Shown piece after piece: positions 14,959 to 22,416 of a DNA stretch of 23,155 nt (positions are counted from its first letter, which is position 1; every line of letters begins with the position of its first letter). This DNA comes from an uncultured Chitinophagaceae bacterium. Its GTDB lineage: Bacteria; Bacteroidota; Bacteroidia; Chitinophagales; Chitinophagaceae. The position numbers and the translations under genes were made by a program. The stretch is taken from contig CAMPGT010000028.1 of the NCBI GenBank assembly GCA_946885665.1, forward strand, positions 1 through 23,155. Reading direction: 5' to 3'. A model generated the notes under the pieces. The model did not search any database and was not told where the DNA came from. It saw nothing but the letters and a program-made list of their open reading frames with translations.

Positions 14959-17900
14959 TTAGTGTGCGGCAGGTTCATGAGGAGTCACATTCTGCGCGCC
15001 CGGTTCGTGATCAACAACGTCGCCTGCTGTGGGTGAGTTCCGCACTTTGGCGAAGTAGGACACGCTGGGCAGTGTATGCAACTGCTCGAGTACAAAATAT
15101 AACCTGTTCTTTCCCTGCTCACGCACCTTATTTACCATGCTTTCTTTACTATTTACATTTCCGAACACAATTGCGTTTGTGGGGCAGGCCTGTGCGCATG
15201 CCACACTTGCATCGCCTTCCTCCAGCGGCCTGTTTTCTCTTTTAGCCGTCAGCTTACCTTCCTGCTGGCGCTGTACGCAGAACGAACATTTCTCCATAAC
15301 ACCACGGCTGCGTACTGTTACGTCGGGGTTCAACACCATCCTCGTAAGATCATCGTTCATCATGAACACCGCTTCGTTCAGTGCTCCAACACCTTCCTTC
15401 AATTGGTTATCGTCAAAGCTGTCTGCTCCTGTATAGTCGGCCCAGTTAAATCTTCTTACTTTATAAGGGCAGTTGTTGGCGCAATACCTTGTACCGATAC
15501 AACGGTTGTACACCATCATGTTTATTCCTTCGCTGCTATGGCTCGTTGCAGCAACAGGGCATACATTTTCGCACGGCGCGTTGTTGCAATGCTGGCAGAG
15601 CATCGGCTGGAATATGGTCTGAATCGAATCTGCATCATTGAGGTCGCCGGTGTAATACCTGTCGATCCTGATCCAATGCATATCGTGAAAACGAAGCACT
15701 TCATTTTTCCCCACTACGGGCACGTTGTTTTCAGCATTACAGGCCACCACGCAGGCGCCACAGCCGTAGCAGGCATTGAGGTCGATAGACATTCCCCACC
15801 TGGCGCCGGGCATGTCGTAAACCGGGTACAGCGTACCTCCCGCTTCAAAATTCTCGAGTCCGCCCCACGGTGCCATTTCTTTAACCCGTTCATCCAATAT
15901 TTTGGTCGGATCTTTTTTCATTTCGTCGTAGGTGATCTCCTGGACCACATTGTGCCGTCCCTCGTAAGAATTATGCGTTTGGTTCTGAGCCACCTTGTAG
16001 TTGCCTTCCGCCTTTGTTACGGTAACAGCAGGAACGACCCTGTCTATTGTAGTACCATTATAAGTCGCAAAAGAGAAAACATTTTTACCTGCGTCGAGAA
16101 CGGCACGGCCGATCTTCTTGGCAGTATCTTCCGGTTTGGCACTCATTCTTCCGTATCCCAATGCGATGGCAATCGTGTTTTCATTCATGCCGGGAATAAT
16201 CAGCGCCGGAAGCGTTACTTCCTTATTGCCTACCTTAACGGTTACCCGCGGTTTTACCGGATGAACCTCATACTCATCTGCGCTCTTCTGGTTAGCAATA
16301 TCTATATCCAAAACTTCGCGCCCAAACTTCACCGGCACCATTACATAATTGTCCCAAACGGCTTTAGTAATGGGATCGGGGAGCTCCTGCAGCCAGGGGT
16401 TGTTCGCATAGCGGCCGTCACCCATTGCCACATTCTCATATAAGATAAGTTCAGTTTCGCCACCTTTTGCCGGAGCCGCCAGTGTTGCCGATGCATTCTG
16501 GACGGCCGCTCCGTTAAATGCAGCCGTTGCCGGCGCAGCAGTGGTGGTGGCCACTATTCCGTTCTGCAATGTTTTCGCATAAGCTTCCGGACCACCTGTT
16601 CGGGATATCCAAAAATTTCTGAAATATGCTTCGTAAGTTGAAGGGTTTCCGCTCCATTTCAGCAGCGATTCCTGCGGCTGCCTTGTAGTGAACAGTGGAA
16701 AGATGGTAGGCTGCAAAAGACTTACATGTCCCGTATAGGCTTCTGCGTCGCCCCAGCTTTCGAGATAATGATGCACCGGAGCGCTGAATTTGCAAAGCTC
16801 CGCGGTTTCGTCGAGCTTATAGCTCATCGCCACCGATGTTTTCACTTTTTTGAGCGCGTCGGCAAAGCGTTTGGAATCGGGATAATTATATACAGGATTT
16901 ACATCGTTGATAATAATGGCTCCTATCCTTCCTGCTTCCATGTCGGCAACAAGTGCGGCAAACTCGTTGTCGAGTCCCTGCCTTGTTTGCAGGTTGGCGC
17001 TCCAGTCAATTGTCTTTCCATTTGCGCCGATGGCTTCGTTGATGGCGTTGACAACGATCTGGACGTTTGGATTTGTGCTGCCCGATACAACGAGGGCTTC
17101 ACCTCCTGCGGCTTTCAGCTCGGCGGCTGCTTTTTCGATCCCGGCCTTTAACTTAGGATTTGCCATCCCTGATGCGGTACCCGTATTGACTGCGTTCAAA
17201 AGTGCAGCAGCCACGGCGCCGGCTTCGGAGGGCTTATGCGTGAACCTGAGATCGGCGTTTGCGCCGGTCATGCTCAGCATGCTTTCGAACTGGTAGTGCT
17301 TGCTCAGCTCAGGTTGTTCTTTCGTTAATTTTCTTCGTGAGGCGTATGCTCCCTGGAAGGTGGTGGCATCGAGCCATGTGCCGAGGAAGTCTGCGGAGAG
17401 ACCCACTACCACTTTTGCATTCTCGAAGCGATAGTAGGGAATGGCTCTTTTACCGTAAGTAGCTTCGTTCGCCAGCAACATGCTGCTGTACGAAACGGCA
17501 TCGTACTGCACATGCCTTGAGCCGGGATATTTCGCTAAAAATTCATTGATAATTTGTTTGCCGCTGGGGGATGTTACCGTACCGGTGAGTAAAACAACGG
17601 TGCCGGCCGAACCCAATGCCTGCGTCACCTGGGTGTCGAGCTGCTGCCAGGAAACGGCGCTGCCGTTGGCCATCGGAAAACGCTGCCGCGCGGTGTCATA
17701 AAGATCGAGTACCGATGCCTGCACTTTTGCAGACGTGCCGCCTTTGGTGAACGGGTATAAAGTATTGCCTTCAATTTTTATTGGCCTGCCGTCCCTCACC
17801 TTCGCTACCACGGGAATCGATTCTCCCTCGGACACGAATGTGGTGGCATAGTAATCTGCAACGCCCGGAGTAAGGTTTTCCGGTTTATTCAGGTAAGGAA

Positions 17901-18129
17901 TCGCTTTGTGAACAGGCGTTTCGCAGCTTGCTGCCAGTGCAGCGGCTGCGGTGCTGAAACCAACGAATTTCAAAAAGTCCCTCCTCGAAGCGCCCGAACT
18001 TTCGAGTTCTTTACCGGCATCCGGACCTACCTGTGGAAGATCTTCCCTGAACTCGTCAGCCGAAAGTTTGGCAAATTGCTCACTCTCATTGAATTCGGAA
18101 AAGTTCTGCCAATATTTTTTGTTCGCCAT
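14959..18129 (-). CDS. actB: Alternative complex III iron-sulfur subunit ActB (Tat-exported)
   Basis: A 1056-residue fusion of a molybdopterin-oxidoreductase-like domain (about 70-720) and a four-cluster ferredoxin domain (about 780-1010). A Tat motif SRRDFLK (Arg49-Arg50) precedes a hydrophobic stretch ending at Cys69, a candidate lipidation site. As known for ActB, the large domain should bind no Mo cofactor. The ferredoxin domain holds CYGCGACVVAC, CQHC/PCENVC, CIGTRYCANNC, CSFC and CAQAC: 15 cysteines in all, which fits three [4Fe-4S] and one [3Fe-4S]. The Thr in CIGTRYC sits where a fourth Cys would be and explains the 3Fe cluster. Electrons from quinol at ActC enter here and go to ActA. 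The gap from actA is 86 bases. Confidence 0.97.
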   Translation of the reverse strand: MANKKYWQNFSEFNESEQFAKLSADEFREDLPQVGPDAGKELESSGASRRDFLKFVGFSTAAAALAASCETPVHKAIPYLNKPENLTPGVADYYATTFVSEGESIPVVAKVRDGRPIKIEGNTLYPFTKGGTSAKVQASVLDLYDTARQRFPMANGSAVSWQQLDTQVTQALGSAGTVVLLTGTVTSPSGKQIINEFLAKYPGSRHVQYDAVSYSSMLLANEATYGKRAIPYYRFENAKVVVGLSADFLGTWLDATTFQGAYASRRKLTKEQPELSKHYQFESMLSMTGANADLRFTHKPSEAGAVAAALLNAVNTGTASGMANPKLKAGIEKAAAELKAAGGEALVVSGSTNPNVQIVVNAINEAIGANGKTIDWSANLQTRQGLDNEFAALVADMEAGRIGAIIINDVNPVYNYPDSKRFADALKKVKTSVAMSYKLDETAELCKFSAPVHHYLESWGDAEAYTGHVSLLQPTIFPLFTTRQPQESLLKWSGNPSTYEAYFRNFWISRTGGPEAYAKTLQNGIVATTTAAPATAAFNGAAVQNASATLAAPAKGGETELILYENVAMGDGRYANNPWLQELPDPITKAVWDNYVMVPVKFGREVLDIDIANQKSADEYEVHPVKPRVTVKVGNKEVTLPALIIPGMNENTIAIALGYGRMSAKPEDTAKKIGRAVLDAGKNVFSFATYNGTTIDRVVPAVTVTKAEGNYKVAQNQTHNSYEGRHNVVQEITYDEMKKDPTKILDERVKEMAPWGGLENFEAGGTLYPVYDMPGARWGMSIDLNACYGCGACVVACNAENNVPVVGKNEVLRFHDMHWIRIDRYYTGDLNDADSIQTIFQPMLCQHCNNAPCENVCPVAATSHSSEGINMMVYNRCIGTRYCANNCPYKVRRFNWADYTGADSFDDNQLKEGVGALNEAVFMMNDDLTRMVLNPDVTVRSRGVMEKCSFCVQRQQEGKLTAKRENRPLEEGDASVACAQACPTNAIVFGNVNSKESMVNKVREQGKNRLYFVLEQLHTLPSVSYFAKVRNSPTAGDVVDHEPGAQNVTPHEPAAH

Positions 18130-18215
18130 TTATATATTTTTTTGCCACAAACCCCTTAGGAGTTAGAAAACGTAATTAGCGGTTTTTAAAAGATCTGTTA
18201 CGATGACAAGCTCGT

Positions 18216-19484
18216 TTAATAGTGACATTTCTGACATTCCGTTCCGCCGATATCATTAACGGTAACACTGTCTCTCTTACCACTCTTGATCTCATCGTGA
18301 TATTTCTCGTAAATGCTGTAGAACTGGTTGCCTTTCTCTCCCGAGGCATCAACAAAATTCACTTTCGTTGTTCTGTGACAGTTGATGCACCATCCCATGC
18401 TGAGATCAGCAAATTGCTTCACCTGGTCCATCTTCTGAATTTCGCCATGGCAGGTTTGGCACTGCACCTGGCCGGCTACGGTGTGTTGCGAGTGATTGAA
18501 ATAAACATGATCGGGGAGGTTGTGGATTTTCACCCACTCAACGGGTTTGCCCTCGCCTGTGTAACTTCTCGAGTTTGGATCCCATCCCGCGTATTGATAC
18601 AATTTCTGAATTTCTGCCGTTCCGTCTACCTTCTTGCCATCCTCTGTGTAAATATCTTCTCCGGTGTACTCACTGATCGTCATGTGACAGTTCATACAGG
18701 TATTGATCGAAGGAATGTTTGCGTGCCTTCCCTCAAACGCTCCTCCATGACAATAAAGACAACTGATCTGGTTCTTTCCCGGGTGCACCTTATGCGAGAA
18801 GTATATCGGCTGGTCGGGTTGATAGTTGTCGTTACGCCCGAGGTTGATGGCTCCTTTAACAATGTAGAAGCCGCCCACCACAAATAAGATGAGCGTGACA
18901 ATTGTGATGTAGCTTTTATTCCTGTAGAAAGGAATGGGTTCGTGAGAGGGAATATTTTCTTTGTCGTCGGCCAGCTTTTTCAGGTTGCTGTTCACCTGCA
19001 ACATAACCAGCGCAACAACGGCAAGGATCAGCGTAAGGATACCATATAATATGGAGTTGTCGCTTTCATCCATTGTTGCTGCTGCCGGGCCGGCTCCTCC
19101 TTGCGGTGCGGCCGCTGCTGCCGCCGATGCTTTATTAATATGATCTATTACTGCATCGATCTCCTTTTCCGAAAGCTGGGGAAAAGCCGTCATCATCGCG
19201 CCGCCAAACTTCTGCTTCAGCCCCTGGGTGTACTCATTACTCTGCATGTACTTCGCAGGATTGTGTATCCATGCGTACAATTCTTTACGGTCGGCCCAGG
19301 GTCCTCTTGATTCGACACCGTGCAGCGCAGGACCGGTTAGATCCTTGGTGACCGAGTGACAGGAAGCGCAGTTACTTTGAAAGATTGCTGCCCCGTCCTG
19401 TGCTTGTGATCTATTAAAAGATGACACTAATAAGATGAGAAAAAGCGGGATGAGAGTCTTAACACCTCTTCGTTGGTCAATCAT
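18216..19484 (-). CDS. actA: Alternative complex III multiheme cytochrome c ActA with fused N-terminal cytochrome domain
   Basis: A 422-residue protein with a signal peptide (about 1-28, cut near SQAQD) and six CXXCH heme motifs. The first, CASCH (39-43), lies in a class I cytochrome c domain (about 30-120) with a candidate axial Met near GGAMMTAFPQLS. An Ala/Gly/Pro linker and two hydrophobic helices (about 144-163 and 191-210) follow. The remaining five sites, at His246, 267, 346, 370 and 421, form the pentaheme ActA core; the last ends the protein as CQKCHY. The core shuttles electrons from ActB to ActE; the extra domain could pass them on to the oxidase. It is the first gene of the cluster and has a candidate promoter and palindrome upstream. 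Confidence 0.95.
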   Translation of the reverse strand: MIDQRRGVKTLIPLFLILLVSSFNRSQAQDGAAIFQSNCASCHSVTKDLTGPALHGVESRGPWADRKELYAWIHNPAKYMQSNEYTQGLKQKFGGAMMTAFPQLSEKEIDAVIDHINKASAAAAAAPQGGAGPAAATMDESDNSILYGILTLILAVVALVMLQVNSNLKKLADDKENIPSHEPIPFYRNKSYITIVTLILFVVGGFYIVKGAINLGRNDNYQPDQPIYFSHKVHPGKNQISCLYCHGGAFEGRHANIPSINTCMNCHMTISEYTGEDIYTEDGKKVDGTAEIQKLYQYAGWDPNSRSYTGEGKPVEWVKIHNLPDHVYFNHSQHTVAGQVQCQTCHGEIQKMDQVKQFADLSMGWCINCHRTTKVNFVDASGEKGNQFYSIYEKYHDEIKSGKRDSVTVNDIGGTECQKCHY

Positions 19485-19489
19485 ATCAG

Positions 19490-19504
19490 TTGAATCTGAT
19501 TCAA
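19490..19504. promoter_or_regulatory. Perfect 15-bp palindrome just upstream of actA
   Basis: TTGAATC-T-GATTCAA is an exact inverted repeat of 7-bp arms around one base, ending 5 bases before the actA ATG (19484). A one-base loop makes an RNA hairpin unlikely, so a dimeric DNA-binding regulator is the simpler idea. It lies downstream of the proposed actA promoter, where a bound repressor would block elongation. No regulator can be named. Confidence 0.35.
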
Positions 19505-19534
19505 TTATGTGGAAAAATCTCCTGCAATTGGCTG

Positions 19535-19567
19535 CAAAAATAAGTCAGGATTTTAACATTATATCAA
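19535..19567 (-). promoter_or_regulatory. actA: Putative promoter of the act-cox cluster
   Basis: On the minus strand, TTG (19565-19567) and TATTTTTG (19535-19542) match the Bacteroidota -33 TTG and -7 TAnnTTTG elements with a 22-base spacer, one or two longer than ideal. Transcription would begin near 19528, giving a leader of about 45 bases that contains the palindrome at 19490-19504. The flanking DNA is AT-rich. Confidence 0.45.
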
Positions 19568-19690
19568 CATGCCCAAAAATTTTTTAAGTCAATACTGGCT
19601 TGGGTTTCAAGGAATTCAATGAAAATATGCCAGTCCCGTTTGTTCAATTTGTCATGTAATTGTCAACTGCCCTCCAATCATTATTTCCAT

Positions 19691-19698
19691 TAGTTTTG
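19691..19698 (+). promoter_or_regulatory. purN: Putative -7 promoter element of purN
   Basis: TAGTTTTG matches the Bacteroidota -7 consensus TAnnTTTG exactly, and lies 3 bases before the purN ATG. No TTG is found at the proper upstream distance (the nearest is 28 bases away at 19660), so this is a half-promoter at best, or the true start of the mRNA lies further upstream. Confidence 0.25.
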
Positions 19699-19701
19699 GC
19701 A

Positions 19702-20280
19702 ATGACCAGGATTGCAATTTTTGCTTCGGGGGCCGGTTCGAATGCTGCAAATATCATTAAATACTTTCGTAATCATGAAACAACTGGTGTTGCACTGATC
19801 GTTTGCAACAGGCCCGGGGCGGGCGTTCTGTCGGTCGCTGTGAAAGAAAACGTACCCGTGCTGCTATTGGATAAAGAAAGATTTTTCCGGGGAGACGGCT
19901 ATGTTACCGAGCTGAAGGCTCACAATATTGATTTTATCGTGCTCGCAGGCTTCCTGTGGAAACTGCCGGCTTCCCTCATATCGGCTTATCCCAATGGCAT
20001 TATCAATATTCATCCGGCACTGCTGCCGCTTCATGGTGGGAAAGGAATGTTTGGCATGAAGGTTCATGAGAGTGTTTTGCATTCGGGTGACAAGGAAAGC
20101 GGTATCACCATTCATTATGTTGATGAGCATTACGACAATGGAGATGTTATATTCCAGGAAAAGTGTCCCGTTCTGCCAAACGATACACCCGAAATGCTGG
20201 CGGAAAGGATTCACCAGTTGGAATACCGGCATTTTCCACATGTAATAGACCAGGTAGTGAACCTGCAAAAGAGATTTTGA
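19702..20280 (+). CDS. purN: Phosphoribosylglycinamide formyltransferase PurN
   Basis: A 192-residue GAR transformylase that uses 10-formyl-tetrahydrofolate in the third step of purine synthesis. Motifs include the phosphate-binding FASGAGSN (7-14), the catalytic NIHPALLP with Asn102 and His104, and the folate-side Asp145 in HYVDEHYDNGDVI. Length is normal for the folate-dependent enzyme. I chose ATG 19702 because MTRIAIFASG is the family N-terminus; an in-frame TTG at 19660 would add 14 unlike residues. It diverges from actA across 217 bases. Its TGA shares a base with the ATG of the next gene. Confidence 0.95.
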   Translation: MTRIAIFASGAGSNAANIIKYFRNHETTGVALIVCNRPGAGVLSVAVKENVPVLLLDKERFFRGDGYVTELKAHNIDFIVLAGFLWKLPASLISAYPNGIINIHPALLPLHGGKGMFGMKVHESVLHSGDKESGITIHYVDEHYDNGDVIFQEKCPVLPNDTPEMLAERIHQLEYRHFPHVIDQVVNLQKRF

Positions 20281-21038
20281 TGCAGCTACGGCGCCAATCA
20301 TATTACAAATTCGTTTTGCTGGCGCTTTGCGCCGTCCTCGCTTTCGCGGCCACCGCGCAGGTGAAGGTTTCGGGGAGAGTGTACGACATCTCCAGGTACC
20401 GGCCGCTCGAAGCGGTGAGCGTGATGACCTCCCGCGGCATGGGCGCGATCTCCGATTCGCTTGGGCGGTTTTCGATTATCGTTCCTGAAAATGATTCGAT
20501 ATGGTTCTCCTATCTTAATAAACCAACACCGAAATTCGCGGTGAACGGTATCCTCAACAAAGAGAATTTTGAAATATCGTTACACGTAACCTCCACCGAC
20601 CTCAAAGAAGTGAAGATCACACCGCCTAACTATTACCGCGATTCTGTGCAAAACCGGCTCGACTATGCCAAGGCCTTCAATTTTCAAAAACCGGGCATCG
20701 GCAGCTCCATCAACACCGCCACCGGCGGCGTGGGACTCGACCTCGACGAGTTTATCAACATGTTCCAGTTTCAGCGAAACAAAAGAATGAATGCATTCAA
20801 GCAACAGTTGCTGAAAGATGAGCAGGAACGTTATGTAGACCACCGCTTCAGCCGCGCGCTCGTCATCAGGCTCACCGGACTGCATGGTGCGCCCCTCGAT
20901 TCATTCATGAGAATATACCGGCCCACCGTCGAATTTGTTGCCACCACCACCGACTATGAGTTCCAGGATTATATTAAAAAATGTTACAGTCATTACCAGC
21001 AATACATGCGGCTACGCAGGCAACTGGAAGGCAAATAA
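20280..21038 (+). CDS. Secreted protein with carboxypeptidase-regulatory-like domain
   Basis: A 252-residue exported protein. A signal peptide covers about residues 1-26 (hydrophobic FVLLALCAVLAFAATAQ). Residues 27-105 form a CarboxypepD_reg-like beta-sandwich, with VKVSGRVYDISRYRPLEAVSVM, GAISDSLGRFSI and a following strand pattern, as in the N-terminal domain of TonB-dependent receptors. The rest, about 120-252, is hydrophilic with helical, Lys/Arg/Gln-rich segments and a YQQYMRLRRQ end; I do not recognise a catalytic domain or a TonB barrel. Such stand-alone proteins are frequent in Bacteroidota and their role is unknown. The start ATG overlaps the purN stop as TGATG, so translation is coupled. 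A longer frame upstream is purN read out of frame. Confidence 0.8.
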   Translation: MQLRRQSYYKFVLLALCAVLAFAATAQVKVSGRVYDISRYRPLEAVSVMTSRGMGAISDSLGRFSIIVPENDSIWFSYLNKPTPKFAVNGILNKENFEISLHVTSTDLKEVKITPPNYYRDSVQNRLDYAKAFNFQKPGIGSSINTATGGVGLDLDEFINMFQFQRNKRMNAFKQQLLKDEQERYVDHRFSRALVIRLTGLHGAPLDSFMRIYRPTVEFVATTTDYEFQDYIKKCYSHYQQYMRLRRQLEGK

Positions 21039-21080
21039 TCCTCTGCATATGGAGTATCTTTCATCCTCAATCATCGTGAT

Positions 21081-22358
21081 ATGAAAAGATCAGTGATCCT
21101 AGTTTTATTGATGGCGGTTTTTTGTTCCGACTCATCGGCGCAGGCACTTGCCGAAGTTGAGCCCGAAACGCAGCAATTTTCCCGTGAAAGATTATACCGC
21201 ATTGATCATATGGTAAAAGAATATATCGATACCCGTAAAATGATAGGAGCCGGAGCATTGATCGCCAGGAACGGCAAAATAGTGTATTACCGTTCGTACG
21301 GCTGGGACGACCGCGAAAACAAAAAGCCGCTGAAAAGGAATGCCATCTTCCGCATCGCTTCACAAACGAAAGCCATCACCAGCGTGGCCGTGATGATGTT
21401 GTATGAAGAAGGTAAATTTTTGCTCGACGATCCCGTTTCGAAATATATCCATTCGTTCAAAAACCCGAGAGTACTCGACAAGTTCAATCCGGCAGACACT
21501 ACCTACACCACAGTACCCGCGTCGAGAGAGGTTACCATCCGCGACCTCCTCACTCACACCTCCGGAATTGGCTATGCGCAAATCGGTTCGCCGGAATTTG
21601 TGGCGATCTATGCGAAAAATAATATCCGCTCTTTTTTCGGACAGGGCTCCACTTCGCTTGCGGAAGATGTGCAAAAGATCGGCTCGCTGCCGCTTGCACA
21701 CAACCCGGGCGAAAAATTTACCTATGGATTGAACACCGATGTGCTGGGTTACCTGGTGGAAGTTGTATCCGGAATGTCGCTCTCCGATTTCATGAAAACC
21801 CGCATCTTCGATCCGCTGGGCATGAAGGATACCTACTTCTATGTGCCCCCGGCAAAACAAAGCCGCCTGGTCACCACTTACTATCCCGACTCAACGGGTA
21901 AGCTGGTGAAGTTGCCCCTCCAGTACGAAGACAACGGGCCGTTAAACATCGATTTCCCAAAAAGTACCGGCACCTATTATTCGGGCGGGGCCGGCCTGTG
22001 TTCGACGCTCCTTGATTATGCCACCTTCCTGCAGATGATTCTGAATGGCGGAATCTACAACGGCAAGCGATTGCTGTCGCCGCACACCGTTCGGATGATT
22101 TCGGTTAACCAGATTGGCGACCTCATGGAAGATGATAACAAGTTTGGTTTGGGCTTTGAAGTGCTTACGGAAGAAGGGGGTGCGAAGTTTCCGACGCCGC
22201 CCGGTACGTTAGGATGGGGAGGGATTTATTCGACATCCTACTGGGCCGATCCAAAGAACAAAGTGATTGGCTTATTTTTTAAACAGGTTTGGGACGATCC
22301 CGCATCCGATGCGGCTGCAAAGTTTAAAGTAATGACGTACGCGGCGTTAATGGAGTAG
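21081..22358 (+). CDS. Secreted serine hydrolase, class C beta-lactamase family
   Basis: A 425-residue exported hydrolase with a signal peptide (about 1-20, cut after SSAQA or nearby). The nucleophile motif S-x-x-K is Ser94-Gln-Thr-Lys97 in FRIASQTKAIT. The conserved second-motif Tyr is Tyr215 in FTYGLNTDVLGYLVE, as in EstB-type esterases. The third motif region is LGWGGIYSTSYWADP (377-391), again of the esterase type instead of the KTG of true beta-lactamases. The LLTHTSGIGY stretch (156-165) and the GGAGLCSTLLDYATFLQM block are family-typical. The likely activity is an esterase or D-amino-acid peptidase in the periplasm; resistance to beta-lactams should not be assumed. It lies 42 bases after the previous gene on the same strand. 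Confidence 0.92.
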   Translation: MKRSVILVLLMAVFCSDSSAQALAEVEPETQQFSRERLYRIDHMVKEYIDTRKMIGAGALIARNGKIVYYRSYGWDDRENKKPLKRNAIFRIASQTKAITSVAVMMLYEEGKFLLDDPVSKYIHSFKNPRVLDKFNPADTTYTTVPASREVTIRDLLTHTSGIGYAQIGSPEFVAIYAKNNIRSFFGQGSTSLAEDVQKIGSLPLAHNPGEKFTYGLNTDVLGYLVEVVSGMSLSDFMKTRIFDPLGMKDTYFYVPPAKQSRLVTTYYPDSTGKLVKLPLQYEDNGPLNIDFPKSTGTYYSGGAGLCSTLLDYATFLQMILNGGIYNGKRLLSPHTVRMISVNQIGDLMEDDNKFGLGFEVLTEEGGAKFPTPPGTLGWGGIYSTSYWADPKNKVIGLFFKQVWDDPASDAAAKFKVMTYAALME

Positions 22359-22377
22359 GCCGGCAAATGTCCATCCC

Positions 22378-22390
22378 GGCGCTTCGCGCC
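22378..22390. terminator. Small GC-rich hairpin between convergent genes
   Basis: GGCGC-TTC-GCGCC forms a perfect 5-bp stem with a 3-base loop in the 58-base gap between the convergent serine hydrolase and E1 genes. Outer ATCCC (22373-22377) and GGGAT (22404-22408) arms could extend the structure. There is no clear T-run on either side, so intrinsic termination is only a possibility. Confidence 0.3.
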
Positions 22391-22416
22391 TCCCCCGCCA
22401 GCAGGGATATTGTCGC

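Noticed and set aside
15403..16443. 346-residue plus-strand open frame opposite actB
   Set aside because: It lies wholly inside the Fe-S and linker part of actB on the other strand and shows no domain or plausible start context.
14959..18129. Molybdenum oxidoreductase such as formate dehydrogenase or polysulfide reductase
   Set aside because: The large domain is fused to the ferredoxin part, flanked by actA and actC-F, and lacks the N-terminal Fe-S motif and an obvious Mo ligand, which fits ActB.
21081..22358. Antibiotic-resistance beta-lactamase
   Set aside because: The S-x-x-K motif is shared, but the other motifs (TYGLN, LGWGG) are of the esterase/peptidase branch; no evidence of beta-lactam hydrolysis.
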